From a virus, in IMG/VR virus record IMGVR_UViG_3300045131_001386, positions 1 through 41,308 of that record: a DNA stretch of 41,308 bases. One strand, written 5' to 3'. This document shows, in pieces, positions 26,415 to 36,900 of the stretch. The position numbers and the translations under genes are program-made. The notes below the pieces were generated by a model, which was given only the letters and a program-made list of their open reading frames with translations, did not search any database and had not been told where the DNA came from. Numbering within the stretch: position 1 is the first letter of the stretch; every line of letters begins with the position of its first letter.

Positions 26415-29400
26415 TTATAATTGTATATTCAGTTTGAAAGTGTAAGTTGATAGTTGACCAGACACTAAAGACCTAGCAAATAATGTAAAGTCACAAATAA
26501 TATTACAATTTGATGGTGGTGTTTGCCAATTAGTAGTAATGACACTTAATATGTTGGCTTGATTCATATAGAAGTTATTTGAAGTTAAGTAAGTATCGCC
26601 TAAACCAATAATATTACTTTCATATACGGTAGATGTTATTGTTGAATCATTCACGACGTTTTCTTGAGTAACCTTAAATCTCATGTTAGGATAATTGTTA
26701 GTAGGTAAGAAAGTATAAGTACCAATAAGAACAGGATTAATATCAACATTAACTGACGCATTTCCAATAAATGTAACACCATTTTGAGTTTGTCCAATCA
26801 TAGGTATCGGACCAGTTTGTTGTGAATTTGTATTAACATTTGACGGAAGATTTGGTGCAACTGTTGGTGGTGCGGCAGATGTTTGTAATGGATTATATGT
26901 AAAGATTGTAGTACTTGTTCCAATACCATGAACACCACTTAATGTAATTGTATTATCTTGAGGTATTGGTGTATTACTAAATGGAATTAATACCACAATA
27001 TTCACACCACTATTAATAGTAATTCCAGTTGTAGTTGTTACATTATTTATTGTCACAGCGGTTACCGTACCTAAATCAGTACCTGTAATATTCAATATTG
27101 TTCCAGTAACACCCGTTAATGGTGAAAATGATGTGATAGTTGGTGGAAAACAAGTTGGTAGTGGTAATGTTGTTGTATTAAGATTATTAGTTGTATTTGT
27201 TGTATTAGGGTTTACAATTTGTTGGGTTTGACGCTTAACCGCATCATATGCTTTTTTTACAGATTCAAAATCTAATTGTACTAGTATTGCTGATTTGTAA
27301 GCATCTTCAAAAGTATCATATAATTTTGTAAACTCATCTTGATTTTCGTCAAAATAAGATTCTGGAATGTTTTGGTTTTCTGCCGTTGGTGGTTTCCAAT
27401 AACAAACGTAGTATTTTAAAAGACCTAAAGGAGCATTACCGTTTTCTCCATAATAAATTCTTTTAATATTTGGTGTTAATCTTGCAACCATAAAATCTAA
27501 AAATTTATCAAGATTTGTAAAATTAGCAATAGGTTGTGAGACTAATCCCCCTAAGGAATTAGGAATTTTAACACAAGATGATTGTTTTTGAACAAAATAA
27601 ATAGAACTAGCCCCCCAATTTGTACTTAATGGAACATTTGCAAAATTATTATTATACCCATAAAATTTATCTTTATTAAAAGTTAAGACATAACATAACA
27701 AATAAATTGTAGTTTGTAACTCAGTATTAGTTACTTTGGCGGTTATTGCGTTTGCAAACTGTAAAGGTGATAATCCTGTTGTTATAGATTCAACAAAATC
27801 ACCCCAAGTTACATAATTATCACTTAAATTATTAGTACAAGAATTTGCTGCCGCAGCAACATTATCACCATTTTGAGACAACAATGCCGTTTTATTAATG
27901 TTAGTTAATGGTTTATCTGGAACGTTATCTTTATTTGTTAAAATAATACTTTCAATTTGGGTTAAAAGATTTTGATTAATACTTTGTAAAAAGTTGTCAA
28001 TTGAAGGTAAATCAAAAACTCCTTGTCTAACTCCGGTAAATGCTGTAATAAATTCTCCCGAACCAATAGTATGAGTAACATCAGTAATTAAGTAAGGTCC
28101 ATTAAACATTGGAACATGTCTAAGATTAAAATACATTGTTGGTTGTAATAATGCATTTCCCAAACAAACAACTTGGCATTGGTAACTTCTTTGTTTATAT
28201 AAATTATATAAACCATTATTTTGAGTTGCAACAGTTTTACCATTTGCTTGGTTAACCATGTTCAACTGAGTTTGAATTGTTTCTGAAGTTGCTTTACCAC
28301 TATCCATAGAAACATTAAAAGAATAAAATATATTTTGATTTCTTGTTCCAATGTCAACATTAAATCCAACACATTTATTTGACAGTGCCCAATCCTTTTT
28401 ACCAACTTGATTTTCAATTAACGGGTTATTTGCCCGTTTTAAATCAAAAGCATCGTCTCTAAATCTAGAATTACCTTTTGGTAAATCTAAATAAGCTGAG
28501 GGGAGTCCGGCATAAAAACAAACTAATTTTGGACCTGATTTTCTATAATCAACATCTAAAAACGTTCCCCACATATTATCGGCAAACTCTAAAGAACCTT
28601 CAGCACTTTGAGATATTGTAGTCCCGTCCGCATCTTGTACATTATAAAAATTAACATATGCTGGCAATGGCATTACATTAAATTTATTCTTAATTAATAT
28701 TCCACTAAGAAATGTGAATACACTCATTTCCATATTAATAGAACTCTCTTTTAAAGTATTTTTTAAATCAAAAATATCAACAAGAATAATATCACCAACA
28801 TTTCTTGATGCTCTATCCAAAAATAAAAAATCTTCAAATAAAGTTTTATTTGTAAAATCTCCACCAGCAATCCATTTATCATTTAAAGCTTTAAACACTT
28901 CATAATTTTCAACTTTACTTTGTTGACCGTCAATCACACTTTCTATTTTTTTCTCAGGTAACTGTTGTTGGTTTGGTAATTCAGCTCTAACCTTTGTTAG
29001 TATTTGATTTAAAAAAATATTTTGAATTGTATTTGTTCCTTGTAAATAATCTTGAAGTCTACCTTTAAATTCTGAACTAGTTATTGTTGGGGTATATAAT
29101 TTTTGAGTTGCATATTGTTTAATGAGTTGCGAACACAATGTAATATTATCTACTGAAAATTCAATTTTATTATCAATAAAAAAATCTGTAATATAAGAAC
29201 CTTGGTTTGTATATTTTAAATTTGTAATTGTCGAAAACCCTACTTCAGTTTCTAAAGCCAACCAAGCCTCAGGATATGTTGCTTGGGATTGTGCCAAAGT
29301 AATTGTTCCGTTTGCTGATGGTAATGTATTGTTGACATATAAATTAAAAGGTATTGGGTCTACAATTGCGTTGTTTCCACCATTAGATGCTAAAAACGAG

Positions 29401-32400
29401 TCAACAATTCTTCGTTTATAATTTGCCGGATTACCATATTTTAAAATAACATCATATTCTAAGAATGATTTAATTGTATTTGAAAATGAAATTAATTGTG
29501 AATTACCAAGTGTATTAAAATATTCTGTATTGGTTAATTCGCTATTTGAATTAACTGACATTAAACTTCTAAACAAATACTGAAAGTTTTTAAAAATTGC
29601 GTTGTTATCAACAGGTGAAGTATTAATAGGTACATTAGCTTGTGGTCCTAAATCAATGTCTGAAATAGGTTTAGAAAAATTTAAAAATTCTTGTTCGAAT
29701 TTATCTAAAATTCCTTTATCAAAAACCGAAAATATTTCTTCAATATTTGAATAGTTATTTTCCAATAATAATTTAAATGATGATTGTTTTGTATTACCAG
29801 TTAAAATTTCGTTAATGTATGAATCGGGTTGTGGTTTAACCACTTGAAGATTATTAAAATAACCGTAGTTTGGTGCCGCCCATAGTAATCTAACAGAACC
29901 ATTATAGATTGACGGGTCATTTGAGAATGGTAAAATTTGAACATTGTTTATTAAACACTCAGTATTAACTTGATTTATTTGAGAACCAAATGAAGGCACA
30001 ATAAAATATTTAGGACTACTTGTGTTTGTATTTGGTGAACAATTTCCTGATAACGCCTCAAAATCCATTACATTATTAGGTAAAATAACCGACCAAGTTT
30101 GGATAGACGATGTATTAGTTGTCCCACCAAGAAGATTTGAAACTGAGGAACTTGGATTAATATTTGATTCAGGAAAATTATAAACTTTCATACCACCATT
30201 AACACTTGTTTGTATTTCAGAATCGGTATATCCACTATATAAATCATAACTATTATAAAAAACATTAAAGTCGTTAATTACCTTTGGGTAAAACCCTACT
30301 TGCATTTTTGATTCACTGTTTACTAATGATATGTTTTTTACTCCATCAAATTCAAATTTATATGTTTTAGTGTCTGAACTAGTTATTGGGTCAAAATTAA
30401 TTTTAGGGTCAAAATTGTCCCAAGCGGTATCAATAAAATCAATTCCAGTTATTTTATATGTTTTATAACGATACCATAAAGAACCCATTTTTAAAATCCA
30501 AGCATATGGCATTTTATGAATAGCTCCAAATTTTTTAAAACAAGATGCGATATAATCTAAGTCATTTGGTGAACCGTATGTTTTATATCGTTCCCTTAAA
30601 GACGCCAACGGCAATGAATTTATAAAAAGATATGCCGCTTGAATGTAGGGGTATTTATCTTTTTGTCTCCAACTATAAACACCATTTTGAATTGCGTTTA
30701 TAAAGTAAGGTGTGTTTAATATTGTGGTAGTCGTTTCGGTAGTTAAATTTGTTGCAGGTCTAAAATGATTAACATAACCTTCTGTTGGTATAAAAATGTC
30801 AGGATTTTTTCTTGTGTCAAGAAATGTTTTTAAATTTGTTGCGTTAATCTCATTTATTGGATTACTAACATTTAAATATGAAAAATTTGTAACAGGTCTG
30901 TTAGTAGTATAATCATACACACTACTAAAATTTGAAATTACATTTCTGTCTTGGAAGACTTTTAAACTTTCATTTGTTTTATAAACCTCAAAACCTTCTG
31001 ATTTATCACTAAGACTCATATTATTTTTTACCCATGTTGAATTTGTAAACGGATAAGTGTCAATAATCATTGGCGTGTTACTGGCATTTTTAACTAATTG
31101 TTCTAATAATTCTAATTTAATACTATTTTTTGGTGACTTACCTAATTCATTTATATTAATAATATTGAAAGAATTTTCGGTAATATTTTTAATATATGGG
31201 GTAACATATATATCCCTAATAAATTCTTGATATGACCTACCAGTTCCTTGATTTGATATGGTGTTCAAGAAACTTTCATATTTTTCTGCAGTTAAGTCAT
31301 AATTTTTTAATTTTAAACTTAAAAATGGAGAACTAACACCTAAACTAGTTATAATATTATTTGTTTCAGAATTTGAAACTAAATCAATTAGTTGGTTTAG
31401 TTGATTTCCATTTGCCCTAATAAATCCAGAATAATTTGAGGTTAAGAACTGTCTTTCCCATATTTCATAAAAAAATTTAATTTCTTCTTTATTAACATAC
31501 GCGATACCATTTGATGGATATTCAATAGCATTAATATTAATAATATTTGTTGTTGACTGACTATCAATATCGGATTGAGGACTTGGAGGATTAAATTTTT
31601 GAGTTAATCCTTTCATATATTCTTCAACAAATTGAACTTCGGGCCATTTTGAATAATTCCATCCTTGCGTTATATCAACAACAGAAGGGTCTGCAAGATA
31701 TTTTAATTGGAATCTTCCTTTTTTATCTTCAGGAGTTTCAACAAAAAATTGCGGCCAAGGATATACTGGTATTTGACTTGTTGATAATCCTTGATTTTCG
31801 TTTTTGGCTTCATTAGTCATTTTAAGATTATCTTGCGTATCACTACCTTGAACTGAAGAAGGGTTTTCTAAAATTGCAAGTTGTCTTACTGGGTCATATT
31901 TAACGTTCCACGCATTTGTATGTACTTCATCAAGTAATCTAATAAACGCCTCGGCGGACGCCATAACAACCGCACAAATATTCCTAACGGTAGGACTGAA
32001 CCCAATACCTAATTTTGTGTCCTCAATTTTTTTTGCAAAATCGGCAGTTAATTTTGTTTCATATTCAGTAAGTTTTTGACTAACGTCTACCTCAATCTGA
32101 GAAATTAAATTTTCAAATCTTGGTGGAGATGAATTTGAAACGTTTTGTTCTTTAAAAATAAATAATGGTCTTATTATAGTATTAATTGGTATGAGTTCGG
32201 GTGAATTTTTTGGTACTTCGTTTTCTGGTCCTAATATCTTTTCCAAATACTCTTTAATAGTTTTGGTATCAGCGGTTGTTGGTAATAACTTACCTGTTTG
32301 TTCTATCGTTGTTTTTTCTAAATTAATATCAATAAGGGTAAGATTAATTAACATTGAGTTGTAATTAATCGCATTTTTAATCGGCGATTTACCTGTTTTA

Positions 32401-33644
32401 CCTAATGTTTGATTAGATTCCAATAATTTATTATATTCAATTGTATAACCACTTAAAAGTGTTTTGGCTTTTAGTTCTTTTACCGGGTCTTTTAATATTT
32501 CTTCCTTTAAAGCGTAAACCAAAGTTTTATTATTTAAAACTATTGGTTTTGGATTTATGTAAGTATTATACCAAGAAGTTGTCGCCCCATAGATTTCATT
32601 ATAATAGTTTTTTAAAGTTTCTTTATATGCTCTAATATCAGTTAATGGTTGGACATCTACTTTAGTGTAAGTATTAATAATGTTTTTTTCAAAATTTGTT
32701 AAACTAGCAATTAATTCCGCAAATGTTAATTCCGGAAAATCAGGAGCAATTAATCCTTTTGCTTTATATTCACTATAAACTTCTCTAATTTTTTGATATC
32801 CTTTTTCACTAACAATTTGAGTCACGACATTATCTGTATTATTAGGAGATGAGTTGGAAATATCAAATCTAGTACTGTACATGTGTGGGGTTGCCAATAA
32901 ACTACCCATGGATATTTCGTTTAAAATATTAAACTTATATCCAACAAATTCTAAAGTTATTTGATAATTCCCACTAAAAGAATTAAATCTGGCATTAAAT
33001 GTTTTTAAATTTAATTGGTATCTAATTGCCTTACCATAAAAACCTTTAAGGGTTAAATAAAAAGGGCAATAAGGTAAATTAAAAAACGCGGCATAAGGTG
33101 AATTATCTCCTAACTGAAACAGAGCTCTTCCTTGTATATCTTCTAATTCAATTGATACTGTTGGAACAAAAGAAGTATTTGTTGTTACCCTAATACTTGT
33201 AATACCTAATAGTCCGTTATCTGTTGACGTATTACCAGGGTTATTGATAACAGCGGTTTGGTATGGTTTAGTTCCGTCATTTGGGGTTATAGTTTTTTCT
33301 CTTATTTGATTTTCTCCTGACCCAGTACTTGAATTTTTACCAGTTAACTCATCATAGTAACTAGAAGTAAGTGATGTTCCTTTTGTTGGTTTTAAAAAAT
33401 TAATCTTTGCAACAGAAATAGTTCTAATCCTATCTTCGGGACTTCCGCCAATTGATAGTTTGGTTCTTGGTACAACTTCGGCTTCAAGGTTGGCAAACAT
33501 AACCAATTTTTCATGGTCAACCAATCTTTCCCTAATATTACCAAACGCATCAATAGTTTTATTTGGGTCTACAACAATAATATTATTATATTCAAATTCT
33601 GTATATATATTTCCGCTATTGTCCCCTGGTGTATTACCTGCCAT
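26415..33644 (-). CDS. Giant baseplate hub-like protein with IPT/TIG domain (2409 aa)
   Basis: The longest gene in the window. The N-terminal 300 residues contain beta-rich segments with LPYCPFYLTLKGFYG and ITLEFVGYKFNIL, as in tail hub/tube-related domains. Residues about 1823-1876 hold NLRHVPMFNGPYLITDVTHTI followed by a Phe-Thr-Gly-Val-Arg-Gln stretch. This resembles the late-control/gp27-like hub segment where bound-ligand strands and a 'yLIT-VtHtI' strand occur. Residues about 1935-2085 form a Cys/Trp/Tyr-rich domain of uncertain nature. Residues about 2161-2252 are a clear IPT/TIG Ig-like fold, and the last 150 residues are beta-rich. The length is several times that of T4 gp27. Its start overlaps the gp53-like gene by 11 bases. 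Hub role inferred. Confidence 0.85.
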   Translation of the reverse strand: MAGNTPGDNSGNIYTEFEYNNIIVVDPNKTIDAFGNIRERLVDHEKLVMFANLEAEVVPRTKLSIGGSPEDRIRTISVAKINFLKPTKGTSLTSSYYDELTGKNSSTGSGENQIREKTITPNDGTKPYQTAVINNPGNTSTDNGLLGITSIRVTTNTSFVPTVSIELEDIQGRALFQLGDNSPYAAFFNLPYCPFYLTLKGFYGKAIRYQLNLKTFNARFNSFSGNYQITLEFVGYKFNILNEISMGSLLATPHMYSTRFDISNSSPNNTDNVVTQIVSEKGYQKIREVYSEYKAKGLIAPDFPELTFAELIASLTNFEKNIINTYTKVDVQPLTDIRAYKETLKNYYNEIYGATTSWYNTYINPKPIVLNNKTLVYALKEEILKDPVKELKAKTLLSGYTIEYNKLLESNQTLGKTGKSPIKNAINYNSMLINLTLIDINLEKTTIEQTGKLLPTTADTKTIKEYLEKILGPENEVPKNSPELIPINTIIRPLFIFKEQNVSNSSPPRFENLISQIEVDVSQKLTEYETKLTADFAKKIEDTKLGIGFSPTVRNICAVVMASAEAFIRLLDEVHTNAWNVKYDPVRQLAILENPSSVQGSDTQDNLKMTNEAKNENQGLSTSQIPVYPWPQFFVETPEDKKGRFQLKYLADPSVVDITQGWNYSKWPEVQFVEEYMKGLTQKFNPPSPQSDIDSQSTTNIININAIEYPSNGIAYVNKEEIKFFYEIWERQFLTSNYSGFIRANGNQLNQLIDLVSNSETNNIITSLGVSSPFLSLKLKNYDLTAEKYESFLNTISNQGTGRSYQEFIRDIYVTPYIKNITENSFNIININELGKSPKNSIKLELLEQLVKNASNTPMIIDTYPFTNSTWVKNNMSLSDKSEGFEVYKTNESLKVFQDRNVISNFSSVYDYTTNRPVTNFSYLNVSNPINEINATNLKTFLDTRKNPDIFIPTEGYVNHFRPATNLTTETTTTILNTPYFINAIQNGVYSWRQKDKYPYIQAAYLFINSLPLASLRERYKTYGSPNDLDYIASCFKKFGAIHKMPYAWILKMGSLWYRYKTYKITGIDFIDTAWDNFDPKINFDPITSSDTKTYKFEFDGVKNISLVNSESKMQVGFYPKVINDFNVFYNSYDLYSGYTDSEIQTSVNGGMKVYNFPESNINPSSSVSNLLGGTTNTSSIQTWSVILPNNVMDFEALSGNCSPNTNTSSPKYFIVPSFGSQINQVNTECLINNVQILPFSNDPSIYNGSVRLLWAAPNYGYFNNLQVVKPQPDSYINEILTGNTKQSSFKLLLENNYSNIEEIFSVFDKGILDKFEQEFLNFSKPISDIDLGPQANVPINTSPVDNNAIFKNFQYLFRSLMSVNSNSELTNTEYFNTLGNSQLISFSNTIKSFLEYDVILKYGNPANYKRRIVDSFLASNGGNNAIVDPIPFNLYVNNTLPSANGTITLAQSQATYPEAWLALETEVGFSTITNLKYTNQGSYITDFFIDNKIEFSVDNITLCSQLIKQYATQKLYTPTITSSEFKGRLQDYLQGTNTIQNIFLNQILTKVRAELPNQQQLPEKKIESVIDGQQSKVENYEVFKALNDKWIAGGDFTNKTLFEDFLFLDRASRNVGDIILVDIFDLKNTLKESSINMEMSVFTFLSGILIKNKFNVMPLPAYVNFYNVQDADGTTISQSAEGSLEFADNMWGTFLDVDYRKSGPKLVCFYAGLPSAYLDLPKGNSRFRDDAFDLKRANNPLIENQVGKKDWALSNKCVGFNVDIGTRNQNIFYSFNVSMDSGKATSETIQTQLNMVNQANGKTVATQNNGLYNLYKQRSYQCQVVCLGNALLQPTMYFNLRHVPMFNGPYLITDVTHTIGSGEFITAFTGVRQGVFDLPSIDNFLQSINQNLLTQIESIILTNKDNVPDKPLTNINKTALLSQNGDNVAAAANSCTNNLSDNYVTWGDFVESITTGLSPLQFANAITAKVTNTELQTTIYLLCYVLTFNKDKFYGYNNNFANVPLSTNWGASSIYFVQKQSSCVKIPNSLGGLVSQPIANFTNLDKFLDFMVARLTPNIKRIYYGENGNAPLGLLKYYVCYWKPPTAENQNIPESYFDENQDEFTKLYDTFEDAYKSAILVQLDFESVKKAYDAVKRQTQQIVNPNTTNTTNNLNTTTLPLPTCFPPTITSFSPLTGVTGTILNITGTDLGTVTAVTINNVTTTTGITINSGVNIVVLIPFSNTPIPQDNTITLSGVHGIGTSTTIFTYNPLQTSAAPPTVAPNLPSNVNTNSQQTGPIPMIGQTQNGVTFIGNASVNVDINPVLIGTYTFLPTNNYPNMRFKVTQENVVNDSTITSTVYESNIIGLGDTYLTSNNFYMNQANILSVITTNWQTPPSNCNIICDFTLFARSLVSGQLSTYTFKLNIQL

Positions 33645-33957
33645 AATAATAAAAATAATTGTCTAAAGCTGATTTATAATCTTGTAATGAAGGTAGTAGA
33701 GGATAAGGAATAATCAATACCGCACCATCATATATATTGTTTTCTAATCCACCAAATTGTGGATTTGCTTGTAATATTAACCAACCAAAATATGGTGAGT
33801 TATAATATTCTTGAGAAATAACATCTAATCTACTTCTAGCTACCTTATATATGTAAGCGTTATCTGTAGGTTTTTGTGGTATTTTTACAAAAGGCACAGT
33901 AGTTTGTTCTCCATTTATAAGAAAATCGCTATATCTATTCCAATATTGATAGGCCAT
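33634..33957 (-). CDS. 53: LysM-like baseplate wedge protein (gp53-type)
   Basis: 107 aa, shorter than T4 gp53 (196 aa). Residues about 39-87 follow the LysM-like pattern seen in gp53 and tail protein X. A SRLDVISQEYY helix is followed by a Tyr-Phe-Gly-Trp-Leu-Ile-Leu-Gln-Ala-Asn segment and Asp-Gly-Ala-Val-Leu-Ile-Ile-Pro near the end. In T4, gp53 links wedges in the baseplate ring. ATG 33957 overlaps the stop of the 1695-aa gene (TAATG), and its own 3' end overlaps the hub-like gene, so the three are coupled. The family call is moderate; a generic LysM protein is the alternative. Confidence 0.78.
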   Translation of the reverse strand: MAYQYWNRYSDFLINGEQTTVPFVKIPQKPTDNAYIYKVARSRLDVISQEYYNSPYFGWLILQANPQFGGLENNIYDGAVLIIPYPLLPSLQDYKSALDNYFYYYGR

Positions 33958-36900
33958 TAATTAAAGTTTACTTTTGATATGAATAACGACGCACCATCAA
34001 CGTCGTTCCATGTTTGATTATTTGTATTTTGGTTTTGTGTTGCTCCTAATGATTTTATTAGTTTAACTTGCCCATCACTTCCGGCACCTTCCGTTGTATA
34101 AGTAAAAATTCTTTTTTTACTTGGGAATGGTGTATATTTCAAAAAGGGTTCTAATTTTTCTTTTTCCATGTATGAAATAAACGCTTCAGTTATTTTATTT
34201 TCTTCAATAAATAACGGTTTTGCTATTTTATCCCAATAAGCATCAAAAACTTCACTTAAATTATCTGCACCGTTTCCAATAATTCCAGCGTTACCAAGTA
34301 TATTACCAATCATTGCAGTTTTAAAAGTTTCATATTTTTTTGCGTCAACAACATCATCAGAAATAATCATGTAAACCATTTTAAATGTTGTATTTTGAAA
34401 TGTTGAAGTAGGACTTAAATTAATGTATGATTGATTTGTACTAAAAGGTACAAAAACTTTTTCGTTTCCAGGAAATGTATAAGGAGTATCTACCGGAAAA
34501 ACTAAAGTACCTTTATAATTTATACCTGAAAATTGAAAATTAGTTTCATTGAAAACTATACCATTAAATTCTTTAATATTGTCACTAATTTTTGTGACAT
34601 CAATTAAAAACTCCGATAATGTATCAGTTGAACCTTGTGAACTTGAATTAACCTCAGTTGTTGGAAACAATATAAACGACCTAACATTACCATTTTTTTG
34701 TTGTGAGCCGTCAGTTCCTGAAATAGTAGGAATAGACTTATAAAGGACTGTATTTGCTCTGGCCAGATATCCAATATAATTTTGTTGAACTCCAACAGTA
34801 GTCTGAATAATAGTCGTTAACGCGTTTTGATATGACCCCTTTTTAGTATTAACAACATTAACATAATTTTCTTTAACTTGTTTAACTAATCTTGATGAGA
34901 AATTTTTAGAAGGGTTGCTTATAAATTGCATGAATGGGTCGTTGTCTGATGTAATTTCCTTAATTAAATCTGAGATTATTTCATTAATTCTTTTATCAGT
35001 ATTATATGGTTTACCAAATAAATCAACCTTTTTCTCCGTATAGATACCATCCCCAGTGCCAACAGTCATATCACCTTTAGTATAATTTCTTTCTAACATC
35101 CATTGTTGTCGTAGTGCATTATTATATTGAGTTGTCACTTCTTTATTTTTACTAACAACAGTATTAAAATAGTTTTGAGTTTCACCCACAAGCTTATCCA
35201 TAAATGTTTCATAACTAATGCTACCCGTTTGTCCCGATTCACTAATATTATTTGTTATAATAGTACCAATAGTTGATTCATTACTTAATGCGTCATTAGG
35301 TTTAGCGTCATTAATTGTTGGTGGTGGAACGTTACTTAAAGCTGACGATTGTATAAAGTCTTTGTCAATGACTTTATAACTTAAATCTGTTGAATCCGCT
35401 CTATCATCATAAATTTCAGTGTTAGCATAATAATTAAACGTTAAAGCATTTTGTAGTTTATCTACGGATTCTTTTAATCCGCTACCACCAACAAAATTAA
35501 ATGCCATTGTTACTTTTGCAATCATAGGTTGAATACCAATACCTTCAGGATTAATGTCTAAATTTTCATATGCAAGACTTAAACTTGTTGGTATAATCTT
35601 AGTGTTATAAAAATCACCAACCCTTAATACTAGTACTGGTGGCGCCCCAAAAGCCGTATTGGTAGCATTATTATATTCTAAGATTGGTTTACCCCCTGAG
35701 TCATCACCTTTAACTACGGGTATTGTATCACCAGGTCTCATACATTGTTGTAAAAAAGTTAACCTTGTATTAAGACCTTCAGGTGTTGTTGAATGAAATG
35801 CCGGTTGAAAAAATTTTAATTTATCTTTAAGATTGTCATAAACCATAGGAGTTTCTTCTTTCATAACTTCAAAATAATCACATTCAGATAGTAATGCTCT
35901 TAACACTCTTTTACTAATATTATCTTTTTGAACTGGAACATTTTCCACACTATTAACCTTTTCTGTTGTTGTTACAACATTACCGGTAACAACTGTTCTT
36001 GTTTCTCTTGGATTCTCAACAATTATTGGAGGAGCAGGTGGAGGAGCGGTTAGAGTTGAACTTATATCAGCAATAAATGCTCTCCGACAAGCCATGGCAT
36101 TTGATGTAAAAACTGCGGTTGATGACATTGTGTCTCCACCCGCAGCATTTAGATTTGTATCAGTACAGTTTACAGAATTTCCAGGTGAAAATGGTAAAGT
36201 GTATGGTGCAACATTGGTGCTTGAGACCATTGGGGTTGAGCTTGTTACTTCACCACTTGCGGTTCCAGCGACCACCATTAATCTTCTTTGTGTAATATAA
36301 TCTTTTGTTGCCGGATTTTCTGCAAAAAATTTAATAACTGAATTAATTCTTCTAACCGATAACTCATCATTATAACCAACAGTTGCAGGAGCGGAACAAC
36401 TTGAATTAATTCTAATTGTTACTGTACCAGCCTCACTATTTTTAATTTGTTCGGCAACATCAATTGCCATTTGTTTAGCAATTTCATAGTTTGGTGTTAC
36501 CATTGTATCAAAAGTTTGGGTTAACTGAGCTCCGTTTGATTTACTCGCATATAAATTTTTGTTTGTTGCACTTGTGTATCTATTGTATTCTTCGGTATAA
36601 TTTGGTGAGGTATCTGGTTTAGGAAAATCATTACCAAAATAAAACCCGATTTGATTATATTTGTTCATAAAATATTCGGTATTACCAATAATTGGAGTAC
36701 TAGCACTAGTTGCACCACCACCATTACTACTGGCAATTGGACTCTCTACAGTAATTGTACTAACAACATATTCCATCTGTTCTTTTGTAATTTCTTTAGA
36801 TGTAATTGCTTGTTGCATTTGAAATAAATCATTTGGATTTATTGTTGCATATTTTTTAGCCAATTCATATAAATCGTATTTTCTACATCCAGCAAAGAAT

